The notes under the pieces were generated by a model, which saw only the letters and a list, made by a program, of their open reading frames with translations, had not been told where the DNA came from and searched no databases. Shown piece by piece: positions 19,013-27,942 of a stretch of DNA of 64,000 nucleotides. Source of the stretch: OCS116 cluster bacterium AG-435-F03 (lineage in GTDB: Bacteria > Pseudomonadota > Alphaproteobacteria > MED-G09); NCBI GenBank assembly GCA_003212795.1, contig QCOV01000004.1, positions 75,762-139,761 on the forward strand, written 5' to 3'. Positions within the stretch are counted from its first letter, which is position 1. The number at the start of each line of letters is the position of its first letter. Position numbers and translations under genes: made by a program.

Positions 19013-19065
19013 ATACCTTTGTTAATAATATATCATATAAATTAAAAATGAATTGGAGCCTTACT

Positions 19066-19581
19066 ATGCAAGAAATGTCTCAAAATCCTGATCAAGAAAC
19101 ATTAGAATATGTGTTTAATCAAACTATGCTTCGGATAAAAGATCCTGAAAAATCAATTGACTTCTATACTAAGGTCCTTGGCATGACTATTTTAAAAAAA
19201 TTAGACTTTCCAGACTTTAAATTCTCTTTATATTTTCTTGCCTACCTTAGAGATGGAGATGATCCAGTTCCTGAAAATAACCAAGATAGATTTGCTTATA
19301 CTTTAAGTCAAAAGGCTGTTTTAGAATTAACTCATAACTGGGGAACAGAAAATGATGAAGACTTCTCTCATCATGACGGTAATTCTGATCCTAGAGGATT
19401 TGGCCATATTGGTATAACTGTCCCTGATGTTTATGAAGCATGCGAAAGATTTGAGTCGCTTGGGGTAGAGTTCCAAAAAAAACCAGATGATGGAAATATG
19501 AAAGGACTTGCTTTTATAAAGGATCCTGATGGATATTGGATAGAAATTCTCTCGGCTAAGGGTTTGGCTAGCACAATCTAG
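19066..19581 (+). CDS. gloA: Lactoylglutathione lyase (glyoxalase I)
   Basis: A 171-residue glyoxalase I that isomerises the hemithioacetal of methylglyoxal and glutathione. The start at 19066 is chosen because GGAG lies 7 bases before it; the open frame extends upstream into the previous terminator. The N-module shows [20 protein letters not shown], and the C-module [19 protein letters not shown] and [13 protein letters not shown]. The likely metal ligands are the Gln of QTML, the Glu of VLELTHN, the His of GHIGI and the Glu of WIEIL. Layout and length resemble the longer eukaryote-like and pseudomonad GloA enzymes rather than the 135-residue E. coli form. Confidence 0.93.
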   Translation: MQEMSQNPDQETLEYVFNQTMLRIKDPEKSIDFYTKVLGMTILKKLDFPDFKFSLYFLAYLRDGDDPVPENNQDRFAYTLSQKAVLELTHNWGTENDEDFSHHDGNSDPRGFGHIGITVPDVYEACERFESLGVEFQKKPDDGNMKGLAFIKDPDGYWIEILSAKGLASTI

Positions 19582-20495
19582 TCATTTAAGTAACTAGATT
19601 TAAAATCATTAATAAGAGAAACGATCTCTTTAGTTCTAGAATTTATAATATTATGACCGCCTTCAAACGAAAATGTTCTAGCATCAGGAACTAATTTAAT
19701 TGCTTTTAGTATTGAATCCATTGGGACATCTTCGTCATCTGGAGCATAAGTAATATGAACTGGGATTTCATAATCATTGATTAATTGATAATCATTATAA
19801 AAATCATGATTTGTAAAGTTCTTCATAAGAGAGCTAAATGAATATTGAGTCCCTACAACATTAAATTGCTCAATAAAATGATCTGGGTCTTGGTTGTCAT
19901 CGGTTAAGCCGTATCCCCTTTCTACTAACCTATTAATAATAAAAAACCTCAAATAGAAATCCCAAAAAATTGGGATAGATGCAAAATTTTCTAACCCAAT
20001 TGTTTGCAACCCGACAAAAGGTACATTTAAAATTAAAGCTTTAACCTTATTAGGGTTTTTAGCTGCATAATTAGATGCTAAAGCGCCTCCCATAGACACT
20101 CCCATTAAAGTAACATTATCTAGCGACAAATGATTTATAAAATCATTTAGTTGGTTTCGATAATTATGCATATTATATTTTATTTTTGGCCTATCAGAAA
20201 AACCTCTTCCAAAATGATCATAAACATAAACCTTATAGCCAATTTCAGATAAGCTAATGGCAATCTTTTTATAATAATGCGAAGGAACAGTAACACCATG
20301 AATAAGAATTAAGGGTTCACTGCTATCATCACCAATTGAATAATAAGCTGTTTTACCTTGGCTATTATTAAAAAATGAATATTCACTATCTATTTCTAAA
20401 TCATTTATATCAATTGTTTCTCTATTTCCAAAAACATAAACAAAAAATAATATTAGAAAAAAAACGAAAAAAATATATATAAACCAATTGACCAT
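19578..20495 (-). CDS. Membrane-anchored alpha/beta hydrolase
   Basis: A 305-residue alpha/beta-fold hydrolase with one N-terminal hydrophobic helix (about residues 3-24) that should anchor it to the inner membrane. [10 protein letters not shown] is the oxyanion loop, [13 protein letters not shown] near 140 holds the nucleophilic Ser, APDDEDVP near 240 the acid and EGGHNIIN near 268 the His. The order and spacing match the meta-cleavage-product hydrolase / esterase group. The stop overlaps that of glyoxalase I by 4 bases, so the two genes converge. The substrate is unknown. Confidence 0.87.
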   Translation of the reverse strand: MVNWFIYIFFVFFLILFFVYVFGNRETIDINDLEIDSEYSFFNNSQGKTAYYSIGDDSSEPLILIHGVTVPSHYYKKIAISLSEIGYKVYVYDHFGRGFSDRPKIKYNMHNYRNQLNDFINHLSLDNVTLMGVSMGGALASNYAAKNPNKVKALILNVPFVGLQTIGLENFASIPIFWDFYLRFFIINRLVERGYGLTDDNQDPDHFIEQFNVVGTQYSFSSLMKNFTNHDFYNDYQLINDYEIPVHITYAPDDEDVPMDSILKAIKLVPDARTFSFEGGHNIINSRTKEIVSLINDFKSSYLND

Positions 20496-20536
20496 AACTT
20501 TTCTCTAAACAATTATATCATAAGGGGGACAATAAT

Positions 20537-21313
20537 ATGCCAATTTTAGAATTATTTAATTTAAAAGATGATGTAGCTGTAGTAACAGGTGCCGGAAAAG
20601 GTATAGGAAAAGGAATCGCCATTGCTTTAGCTGAAGCTGGGTCCAATATTGTTCTTGCCTCCAGAACAGAAAATGACCTTAAAGAGGTACAAAAAGAAAT
20701 TAATAAATTAGGAAGAGAGGCGATAGTAGCGCCAATAGATGTTACAAACCCAAATTCTTTTGAAGAATTAAGTGAAAAAGCTCTTAAAGAGTTTGGTAAA
20801 ATTAGTACATGGGTAAATAATGCTGGAGGTTTACCAGATGGAACTCCGCGTTATCTTACTAAGACTTCTTTTGAAGAGTTTGAAGCACAAATAAACCTTA
20901 ACTTCACTGCTGTTTTTAATGGCTGTGTTACTGCAGCCAAGAAAATGAAGGAGGGAGGTGCAATAATTAATATATCTTCTAGTTCATCAAAAAATATGCG
21001 TGGAAATTTAAAAAACGGTCCATATGGTGCCTCTAAAGCTGCTGTCAACAGTTTGACAGCAACTCTTGCGTTGGAATTAGCTCCCAAAATTAGAGTTAAT
21101 GCTATCGCACCAGGTCCAATACCAACAGAAAATTTTAAAGATTCAATGAACATGCATACAGAAGAAAGAGAGAAAGAATTAAAAAAGTATATACCTATTC
21201 CACTCAATAGATGGGGGTCTCCTGAAGACATAGGTGCAGCAGTAGTCTTTATGGCATCAAATGCTTCAAGCTGGGTAACAGGACAATGTCTTTTTGTTGA
21301 TGGCGGTACTTAG
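20537..21313 (+). CDS. Short-chain dehydrogenase/reductase (SDR)
   Basis: A 258-residue classical SDR. The Rossmann motif TGAGKGIGKGIA is at residues 17-28, NNAG at about 94, the catalytic Ser in INISSSSSKN near 140, and YGASKAA near 157. The C-terminal SWVTGQCLFVDGGT is typical of the 3-oxoacyl-ACP reductase / glucose 1-dehydrogenase group. The cofactor-loop residue after strand 2 is SRTE, where the Arg suggests NADP(H). It overlaps the stop of the convergent sensor kinase by 4 bases. The substrate is unknown. Confidence 0.9.
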   Translation: MPILELFNLKDDVAVVTGAGKGIGKGIAIALAEAGSNIVLASRTENDLKEVQKEINKLGREAIVAPIDVTNPNSFEELSEKALKEFGKISTWVNNAGGLPDGTPRYLTKTSFEEFEAQINLNFTAVFNGCVTAAKKMKEGGAIINISSSSSKNMRGNLKNGPYGASKAAVNSLTATLALELAPKIRVNAIAPGPIPTENFKDSMNMHTEEREKELKKYIPIPLNRWGSPEDIGAAVVFMASNASSWVTGQCLFVDGGT

Positions 21314-22689
21314 AGCTCTACAGGAATTTCAATTAAAATAATCAAGCCTGAAGGCTTAGCATTTAGTAATTTTAAAGTACCCTCATGAAATTTAACAGCT
21401 GAACTAACAATATTTAACCCCAATCCAGAACCTTTTAAACTTCTGCTAGAATCAAGTCTTACAAATCTCTCTAATACTTTATCTTTGTCCACATCTTTAA
21501 TTCCAATACCATTATCGCTTACCCATAAAGATAAGAGATTTTCATTTTGTTTTGCACCAACATTTATAGATGGGTTATCATTTGAACAACCGTAATTAAT
21601 TGCATTTTCAATTAAATTGGCTAGAGCCTGAGAGAGTAAATTATAATTACCATTAATAATAATATCATCATTAACTTCGTAATTTAATTTAATCCCATCT
21701 GACTCAGCAATGGGCTCATATAATTCATGCATATTTAGTATTAATTCTTTTAGACTTACTGGATTTCTATCTAAATCAGATGTACCTGATTCAACTTTTG
21801 ATATAGATAAAATGGAATTAAAAGTTTTAATCAAATTATCAGTTTCTACAAGAGCATCTTCAAATGATTTCTTATATTGATCTATATCTGGGTTTGACAT
21901 TAATGTGACTTCTAAATTTGTTCTAATTCTGTTCAGAGGGGTTCTTAAATCATGCGCAACATTATCAGAGACCTCCTTCATATTGGTCATTAGAGAATCT
22001 AATCTATCTAACATTTCATTTAGATTAGATGATAATTGATTTAATTCATCTTTACCTTTTGTTGTTGGTAAACGCTCTTTTAGATTACCATCCATGATTT
22101 TTTTACTTGTTTTATTTATATCTGAAATTCTTTTTAGAAAATTTCTACTTAGGATATAACCTCCAAATATTCCAAGAAAAATAATTATTATGATTGACCA
22201 TAAAGAGCTATAAAGAAATCTCTCCTTCAGGATCTTTTCATCATTTACTACTCTACCAACAATTAATCTTAGATTCCTGCGTGGAGTTATAAAATTTCTT
22301 CCTCTACCATAATAGACCTTTTCAACCCCATTTTCATTTACTTGGTACGCAAACTCTATCCATCCATCATCATTAACTTTAACATCTTTAGGCTCAGATT
22401 TTATGTTGCCTGCTATATAATTATTTTGTGAGTCATAAAGCCTATAAATATCTAGTGTTGCTCTAGATGTTTCGCTTCTTATGTAATTTAAGAGACCTTG
22501 TTCCCTATATCTTAAGTAAATATTATTTAAATCCTCTACCTTCTCAATTATTTTTTGATCAGCCTCTAATTCAATATCTCTTGCTGTTGTAAAGAATAAA
22601 AACATTAGAACAAGGCCAACTGACAGGCCCAAAAGCATTGTATAGATAAAAATTAGTCTAAAACTAGCTAAATTAAATGGATTATTCAT
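21310..22689 (-). CDS. Two-component sensor histidine kinase
   Basis: A 459-residue inner-membrane kinase. Helix 1 (about residues 10-33) and helix 2 (about 160-185) flank a periplasmic sensor region of roughly 125 residues with no domain I recognise. A HAMP linker follows. The HisKA box VAHDLRTPLNRIR holds the phospho-accepting His near 247. The ATPase domain has the N box NLIENAINYG, the G1 box DNGIGI and the G2 box GSGLGLNIV. It overlaps the response regulator gene by 8 bases, so the pair is translated together. The signal and target genes are unknown. Confidence 0.95.
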   Translation of the reverse strand: MNNPFNLASFRLIFIYTMLLGLSVGLVLMFLFFTTARDIELEADQKIIEKVEDLNNIYLRYREQGLLNYIRSETSRATLDIYRLYDSQNNYIAGNIKSEPKDVKVNDDGWIEFAYQVNENGVEKVYYGRGRNFITPRRNLRLIVGRVVNDEKILKERFLYSSLWSIIIIIFLGIFGGYILSRNFLKRISDINKTSKKIMDGNLKERLPTTKGKDELNQLSSNLNEMLDRLDSLMTNMKEVSDNVAHDLRTPLNRIRTNLEVTLMSNPDIDQYKKSFEDALVETDNLIKTFNSILSISKVESGTSDLDRNPVSLKELILNMHELYEPIAESDGIKLNYEVNDDIIINGNYNLLSQALANLIENAINYGCSNDNPSINVGAKQNENLLSLWVSDNGIGIKDVDKDKVLERFVRLDSSRSLKGSGLGLNIVSSAVKFHEGTLKLLNAKPSGLIILIEIPVEL

Positions 22690-23362
22690 CGTATCTTAAA
22701 GCATAACCAGCGCCACGCTCAGTGAAGAGCATTTGCTTTCCTTTAAAAGGTTTATCTATTTTTGAACGTAATCTAGATATATGAACATCAATTACATTTG
22801 TTTGAGGATCAAAATGATATTCCCAAACACCCTCTAATAGCATAGTTCTTGTAACAACTTGATTTGGCCTTCTAAGTAAAAACTCCAAGAGTTTATATTC
22901 CCTAGGTTGTAGATCGATAATTTGCCCTTCCCTTTCAACTCTACGACTTAATAAATCAAGTTTTAAATCACCTAACTCAAGCAAACTGTTATTATTATCA
23001 TGTTGATTTCTTCTTATTACAGCATCTAGACGTGCTAATAATTCTGAAAAGGAAAAAGGTTTCGCCAGATAGTCATCTGCACCATATTTAAGGCCCTTTA
23101 CACGCTCATCTACTTCACCTAAGGCCGATAGAATTATTATTGGTATGTCTAAATTTTTTTCTCTAATTTTAGTAATTAAAGTTAAACCATCTAATTCTGG
23201 AAGCATCCTATCAACAATCAATGCATCAAAATTTGAATCAAAGGCCATAAACAAGCCTTCTTTTCCGTCACTAGCCCTATCTACGACGTGACCACTTTCT
23301 TTGAGACCCTTCATTAAATAAGATGCAGTCTCATTATCGTCTTCTACTAGCAATATATGCAT
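22682..23362 (-). CDS. OmpR/PhoB-family response regulator
   Basis: A 226-residue regulator. The receiver domain shows EDD at residues 7-9, the phospho-accepting Asp in DALIVDRMLPELDG near 51, a Ser in LSALGE near 79 where Thr/Ser is expected, and Lys in LAKPFSFSELL near 101. The C-terminal winged helix has LQPREYKLLEFLLRRPNQVV and the recognition-helix region NVIDVHISRLRSKID, close to the CusR/QseB-type group. It precedes its kinase in one operon, and a strong palindromic hairpin lies in its upstream region. The pairing with the kinase is secure; the regulon is not visible. Confidence 0.95.
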   Translation of the reverse strand: MHILLVEDDNETASYLMKGLKESGHVVDRASDGKEGLFMAFDSNFDALIVDRMLPELDGLTLITKIREKNLDIPIIILSALGEVDERVKGLKYGADDYLAKPFSFSELLARLDAVIRRNQHDNNNSLLELGDLKLDLLSRRVEREGQIIDLQPREYKLLEFLLRRPNQVVTRTMLLEGVWEYHFDPQTNVIDVHISRLRSKIDKPFKGKQMLFTERGAGYALRYDE

Positions 23363-23416
23363 AAATTACTCCTCTTATAAGAATAATTCAAATTAACCAA
23401 TTATGTCATTATTTTA

Positions 23417-23469
23417 ATTTGGCCTCATCTATATGATGGGGGAGGCTTTTAATATAGATGTGGCCAAAT
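23417..23469. repeat. Long imperfect palindrome/hairpin in divergent intergenic region
   Basis: The left arm ATTTGGCC-T-CATCTATAT pairs with ATATAGATG-T-GGCCAAAT, 17 pairs with a single T-T mismatch around a 17-base G-rich loop. In the plus direction a run of six T follows. It lies between the divergent response regulator and CoA-transferase genes and so cannot simply terminate either of them. An alternative inner pairing, CCTC-ATC with GAT-GAGG (bulging four G), is mutually exclusive with the long stem. Confidence 0.75.
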
Positions 23470-23560
23470 ATTTTTTCAATTAAACCATTATCTAATAGTT
23501 TCTTTTACCAGAACATTTCTTTAATATTAATTTTTTTTAATGTTCATAAAGGAGTTTAAG

Positions 23561-24745
23561 TTGAATATTTTAAATGGAATTAGAGTTTTAGATTTTGGAA
23601 GGTATATTGCTGGTCCTTATTGTGCTGCACTTCTAGGGGATTTAGGTGCGGAAGTTATAAGGGTTGAAAGAATTGATGGTTCCGAAGATAGATATATACA
23701 TCCTATAGGAAACCCCAATGGTGAAGGTGCCATGTTCATGCAAATGAATAGAAATAAAAAAGGATTAACCTTAAATCCTACAAAAGATGGATCTCAAGAA
23801 ATAGTTAAAAAGCTTATTGAGTCAGCAGATGTCGTAGTAGCTAATCTTCCTCCTCAAACCCTAAAAAGAATGGGCATAGATTATGAAACGATAAAAAAAT
23901 ATAATGATAAAATAATATTAACCACTGTTTCTGCTTTTGGTCATGGTGGACCATATTCTGAAAGGGTTGGATTTGATGGTGTTGGTCAGGCTATGTCCGG
24001 AGCAACGCATCTAACCGGCTATGAAGATGAGCCAATAAAAGCATATTCTCCTTATGTTGATTATGGAACTGCATCACTTACTGCTATGGGTACTCTAGCT
24101 GCAATTATTGACAGAGAAAAAACTGGTAGAGGACAAGTTGTTGAAGGAGCTCTTTTTGCTACTTCTCTGGCATTCATGAATACTCATCTCATCGAAGAGG
24201 CTATAACAAATAAAAATAGAAAAGCAATCGGAAATAAAAGTCCTTATGCAGGTCCTGTAGATATAGTTAAAACAAAAGATGGATGGATTGTTGTCCAAGT
24301 TCTTGGAGAGCCATTATTTAAAAGATGGGCAAATCTAGTAGGGGCAGAAGATTTTCTTGATGATGATAGATTTTCTACTGATATTAAAAGAGGAGAAAAC
24401 TCTCAAATTCTAAGTGATAAAACTCAAGATTGGTGCAAAGATTTATCATCAAAAGATGCTCTAAATTTACTTTCTGAAGCTCAGGTGCCTGCTGGGCCAG
24501 TCAATAATTTAGCAGATGTTTTAAAAGATGAGCATGTTAATCAGATGAATTTTTTTCAAGATCTAGAGTATCCAGGATTAAATAAACCTGCGCCAGTTAT
24601 GGGATTACCAATAAACCTCTCAAATTCAGAAAATAAAATTAAAAAGAGACCTCCAACTTTAGGTGAAGATACAAATCAAATTCTAACTGAACTAGGTTTC
24701 TCTGAAGAGGAAATTAATACATTTAAGGATAAACGAATTATTTAA
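23561..24745 (+). CDS. CaiB/BaiF-family (class III) CoA-transferase
   Basis: A 394-residue class III CoA-transferase that should move CoA between carboxylic acids through an aspartyl-CoA thioester. The N-terminal GIRVLDFGRYIAGPYCAALL and LGAEVIRVERIDGSEDR are diagnostic, as are LNPTKDGSQEIVKKL and the later PSPYVDYGTA-like region. I chose the TTG at 23561, since AAGGAG lies 6 bases before it; the ATG at 23540 has no ribosome site and adds seven residues absent from the family. The 3' end overlaps the convergent nitroreductase by 4 bases. Substrate unknown; with the acyl-CoA genes elsewhere it fits breakdown of organic acids. Confidence 0.92.
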   Translation: MNILNGIRVLDFGRYIAGPYCAALLGDLGAEVIRVERIDGSEDRYIHPIGNPNGEGAMFMQMNRNKKGLTLNPTKDGSQEIVKKLIESADVVVANLPPQTLKRMGIDYETIKKYNDKIILTTVSAFGHGGPYSERVGFDGVGQAMSGATHLTGYEDEPIKAYSPYVDYGTASLTAMGTLAAIIDREKTGRGQVVEGALFATSLAFMNTHLIEEAITNKNRKAIGNKSPYAGPVDIVKTKDGWIVVQVLGEPLFKRWANLVGAEDFLDDDRFSTDIKRGENSQILSDKTQDWCKDLSSKDALNLLSEAQVPAGPVNNLADVLKDEHVNQMNFFQDLEYPGLNKPAPVMGLPINLSNSENKIKKRPPTLGEDTNQILTELGFSEEEINTFKDKRII

Positions 24746-25437
24746 AACCCTATAAAGTCTGTAAAATCTTCAATATCTACTCTTTTACTCCTAAATGTAT
24801 TTATTGGGTCATCTTCATCGGCGTAACCAATGCCCATTCCACAAAATAGCATTAATTCTTCAGGTATATTCAAAAATTTACTAACCGTTTTATACCAAAT
24901 TGCCCAAGCCTCTTGTGGTGCTGTATGTAAGCCCTCTTCTCTTGCTAAAAGCATGATTGACTGCATAAACATTCCTAAATCTGACCATTGACCTTCTTGC
25001 ATTTGCCTATCGATAGCAAAGAAGATTGCTACAGGAGCACCAAAGAATTCAAAATTTCTTTTAAATTGATTAAGCCTTCCAGCTTTATCTTCTTTAGGTA
25101 TATTCAAAACCTCATACATAGACCTTCCGACTTCCCTTCGCCTTGATTCATATGGCTCTTTCAGATTTGGTGGATAAATATTATATTCTGTTCCTTCTCC
25201 CATAGGGTTTTCTTTAATTTTATGAGCAACATCTTTAATGAAATCTTTTAGAGGATTTCCTGAGACTACCCATATTTTCCATGGTTGAAGATTCCCGCCT
25301 GAGGGAGCTCTTTTAGCTTTTTCTAAAAGATCAATAATTAATCTCTTTTCTGGAACTTTGTTGGTGAAAGCTCTACATGTCAAACGAGTATCTAAAGCTT
25401 CACTAACTGTAGCCGCTTTTTTAGATAATTTTTTCAT
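24742..25437 (-). CDS. Nitroreductase-family flavoprotein
   Basis: A 231-residue FMN enzyme of the nitroreductase fold. The FMN-binding N-terminus DTRLTCRAFTNKVP and APSGGNLQPWKIWVV at residues 45-60 are characteristic, and CGMGIGYADEDDPINTFRSK near the C-terminus gives the second flavin-binding segment. It lies 3 bases downstream of the ABC permease gene and so probably ends that operon. This context suggests it could reduce something the transporter brings in, but many family members have unrelated roles. Confidence 0.9.
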   Translation of the reverse strand: MKKLSKKAATVSEALDTRLTCRAFTNKVPEKRLIIDLLEKAKRAPSGGNLQPWKIWVVSGNPLKDFIKDVAHKIKENPMGEGTEYNIYPPNLKEPYESRRREVGRSMYEVLNIPKEDKAGRLNQFKRNFEFFGAPVAIFFAIDRQMQEGQWSDLGMFMQSIMLLAREEGLHTAPQEAWAIWYKTVSKFLNIPEELMLFCGMGIGYADEDDPINTFRSKRVDIEDFTDFIGF

Positions 25438-25440
25438 CTT

Positions 25441-26226
25441 TTAACTTTCATTTTCTTTTACGCTTTGATGCCAACGTCTTAAAATACTATATTCTATGGT
25501 AGACATTAATAAAAATAGAAATATTCCTGATAATACAAGCAATATTAAAGCAGAAAAAAGCTTAGCTATATCTAATCTGTTACCAGATTCAATAATAATC
25601 CAAGATAAACCAGCAGATGAACCAGTACCAGCTACAAATTCTGCAACAACAGTTCCAATTAATGCCAAACCTATTGATGTCTTCATCCCTGTTAAAATAT
25701 AAGGCGTCGCATAAGGTAAATTCAATTTTATTAAAGTTTGCCACTTTGAGGCTCTATTAATAAGAAACAGTTCTTTTAAATTTTTATCAACTGAACGAAA
25801 ACCTAAATTAGTATTTGCTAGTACAGGAAAAAAGGCAACAATTACTGATAAAATTAGTATTGCCATTTCAGCATTATCAAGGCCAACCCATATTATAATT
25901 AATGGTGCAATTGCAACAACTGGGGTCACTTGAAAGATTACTGTAATTGGATAAAGAGAGATTTCCAAAATCTTTGATAGGGAAAAAATTATGGCTAAAC
26001 CTATAGCTATTAGTGTAGCAATTAAGAATGCAAATAATGTAATTTTAAGTGTATTTAATGTTGCTAGTAATAATTCCCTTAGATTATCATTTAAAGAGAG
26101 AAAAATATCTGTTGGTGCTGGTAAAATATAAAGTTGTATAGAAAATAAATTAACTAGAAACTCCCATATTATAAAAATGATACATAGAGCAATTATTGGA
26201 GAAAAATAAGTAGATAATTTATTCAT
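25441..26226 (-). CDS. ABC transporter permease (taurine/nitrate/pyrimidine type)
   Basis: A 261-residue inner-membrane permease with about six hydrophobic helices. The cytoplasmic coupling loop shows the binding-protein-dependent transport signature, near NRASKWQTLIKLNLPYATPY at roughly residues 160-180. It belongs to the SsuC/TauC/ThiX-type family. It overlaps the ATPase gene by 8 bases and forms the middle of an operon with a periplasmic binding protein. The transported molecule is not identified. Confidence 0.92.
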   Translation of the reverse strand: MNKLSTYFSPIIALCIIFIIWEFLVNLFSIQLYILPAPTDIFLSLNDNLRELLLATLNTLKITLFAFLIATLIAIGLAIIFSLSKILEISLYPITVIFQVTPVVAIAPLIIIWVGLDNAEMAILILSVIVAFFPVLANTNLGFRSVDKNLKELFLINRASKWQTLIKLNLPYATPYILTGMKTSIGLALIGTVVAEFVAGTGSSAGLSWIIIESGNRLDIAKLFSALILLVLSGIFLFLLMSTIEYSILRRWHQSVKENES

Positions 26227-26944
26227 TATTTACTCCACTTTTTAATTTTTCAAAAATTTCACTATTTATAGCTTGAAATTCTTTACTTTCTCTAAATTCT
26301 TCTTTTGAAATATATTGACTAATATTTTTTTCATATACTATCTTTCCCGGCCCAGATGAAAGAACAAGCACTCTTTGAGATAAATAAATTGCCTCAGATA
26401 CAGAATGAGTAACAAACAAAACAGTAAACTTTTCTTTTTCCCATATTTCTAAAAGATCATCCTCAAGTTTCCTTCTTGTGATCTCATCTAATGCTGCAAA
26501 AGGCTCGTCAAGAAGTAAAAGATTACAACCATTGATGAGTGATCGAGCGATAGAAACTCTCATCATTTGGCCGCCAGATAATTCATTAGGGTAACTCTTT
26601 TCTTTGTCTTTTAAACCTACTCTTGCTAGCCACATCAATGCTTCTTCCTTTGAGAATTTCTTTTTATTTAATTCTAGAGGTAAAGTGATATTCTCCATAA
26701 CAGTACGCCATGGCATTAATGTTGGGTTTTGAAAAACAAAACCAATTGATAAATCTTTAGGAGATATATAATCCACAACACCTTTAGTAGGCTTTGCTAA
26801 ATTTGATGCTAATCTTAATAATGTAGACTTTCCACACCCAGACGGTCCTAAAATTGATACAAATTCGCCGGAATCTATATTTAGATTTATATCGGAAAGG
26901 ACATCCTTATCAAATTTCATATGAACATTAGAAAAATTTAACAT
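26219..26944 (-). CDS. ABC transporter ATPase subunit
   Basis: A 241-residue ATPase with a Walker A motif GPSGCGKSTLLR near residue 34, Q-loop FVFQNPTLMPWRTV near 72, signature NELSGGQMMRVSIARSL near 120, Walker B LLLLDEPFAALDE near 145 and switch His in LFVTHSVSEA near 178. The sequence is of the SsuB/TauB/ThiZ type, which matches the permease it overlaps. It lies 2 bases after the binding-protein gene. Confidence 0.95.
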   Translation of the reverse strand: MLNFSNVHMKFDKDVLSDINLNIDSGEFVSILGPSGCGKSTLLRLASNLAKPTKGVVDYISPKDLSIGFVFQNPTLMPWRTVMENITLPLELNKKKFSKEEALMWLARVGLKDKEKSYPNELSGGQMMRVSIARSLINGCNLLLLDEPFAALDEITRRKLEDDLLEIWEKEKFTVLFVTHSVSEAIYLSQRVLVLSSGPGKIVYEKNISQYISKEEFRESKEFQAINSEIFEKLKSGVNNE

Positions 26945-26946
26945 TT

Positions 26947-27942
26947 TTATCTTCTATTAATAAATTCAAGGGAGTACGAGTCTTTCCAGTTAAGCTTTTT
27001 ATCATAAACATTATAATCCGACATTGTTTTAAAAAATTCTTCCCATCTTTTATTTTCCATCAAACCTATATCTGTATACCCATCCATACTTGAAATTAAA
27101 TTATACTCTTTAATTTTATCGATCGCCTGAAAAATAATTTCTTTTGTCATTTCTTTATTTTCTCTTAGAATAAGTTCATTACCAGCATTCGGGTTTTCAT
27201 AAATATATTTCTTCCAACCTAAAATACTTGCCTCAACAAAAGCCCTTACAACTTCAGGTTTTCTCTCAATTATATCATTCCTAGCTAGAATCATTGCTCC
27301 ATATCCTGGAAAACCATAATCAGATAAAAGAAAAATTTTAGGCGCCTTACCTAATTCTTTTTCTACAAGATAAGGTTCTGATGTTAAATAACCTTGCAAT
27401 ATTGCATCTTGATTAACTAAAAAAGGAGCCAAACTAAAAGTTTTTCTTCTTATTTGCTTATCGTTAAATAAATACTTTGATTTTAACCAAACCCAGAAAG
27501 CACCAATACTATTCTCAGAAATCATGATTGGCTTATCTAACATTTCATTTAAGTTCTTAATTGTAGAAGAGTAATGCGTCATAATTACTTGAGGATCTTT
27601 TTGAAATGAGGCCATAACTGCTTTTGCTGGTATTCCATTACTAAGCATATTGAGAGGCACAAAGCTATTTGACCCTATACCAAATTCTATTTCTTTAGCT
27701 GCAAGGAGTCTTGGAATATTAATGCCAGCATTGCCTTGAATGATTTCAACATCTAAACCCCTCTCTTCATACAAACCAAGAGCCAAAGCATGGTAGAAAC
27801 CACCCTGTTCAGCTTGGGCACGCCAATCAGTAGCAAATTTAATTTTTATTAATTTTTTATTTTCTTCAGCAATAATTGAAATAGGAATTAAATTTAAAAG
27901 TATTGCTAATGACAAAGTAAATATTTTAAGAAATTTAATCAT
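26947..27942 (-). CDS. ABC transporter periplasmic substrate-binding protein (NMT1/ThiY-like)
   Basis: A 331-residue exported binding protein with a signal peptide over about residues 1-25 (cleavage near IIAEEN). KFATDWRAQAEQGGFYHALA followed by GLYEERGLDVEI is typical of the NMT1/ThiY/SsuA-like group that binds small aromatic or sulfonate ligands. The rest keeps the two-lobed layout, with GIGSNSFVPL and a hinge region near AFWVWLKSKY. Tryptophans and tyrosines near the expected cleft fit an aromatic ring ligand such as a pyrimidine, but this is inference. It overlaps the upstream VOC gene by 8 bases. No TPP riboswitch is visible upstream. Confidence 0.9.
   Translation of the reverse strand: MIKFLKIFTLSLAILLNLIPISIIAEENKKLIKIKFATDWRAQAEQGGFYHALALGLYEERGLDVEIIQGNAGINIPRLLAAKEIEFGIGSNSFVPLNMLSNGIPAKAVMASFQKDPQVIMTHYSSTIKNLNEMLDKPIMISENSIGAFWVWLKSKYLFNDKQIRRKTFSLAPFLVNQDAILQGYLTSEPYLVEKELGKAPKIFLLSDYGFPGYGAMILARNDIIERKPEVVRAFVEASILGWKKYIYENPNAGNELILRENKEMTKEIIFQAIDKIKEYNLISSMDGYTDIGLMENKRWEEFFKTMSDYNVYDKKLNWKDSYSLEFINRR

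Noticed and set aside
19000-19065. Longer start for glyoxalase I
   Set aside because: It would begin inside the terminator of receptor 3 and lacks a ribosome site; the ATG at 19066 has GGAG at proper spacing.
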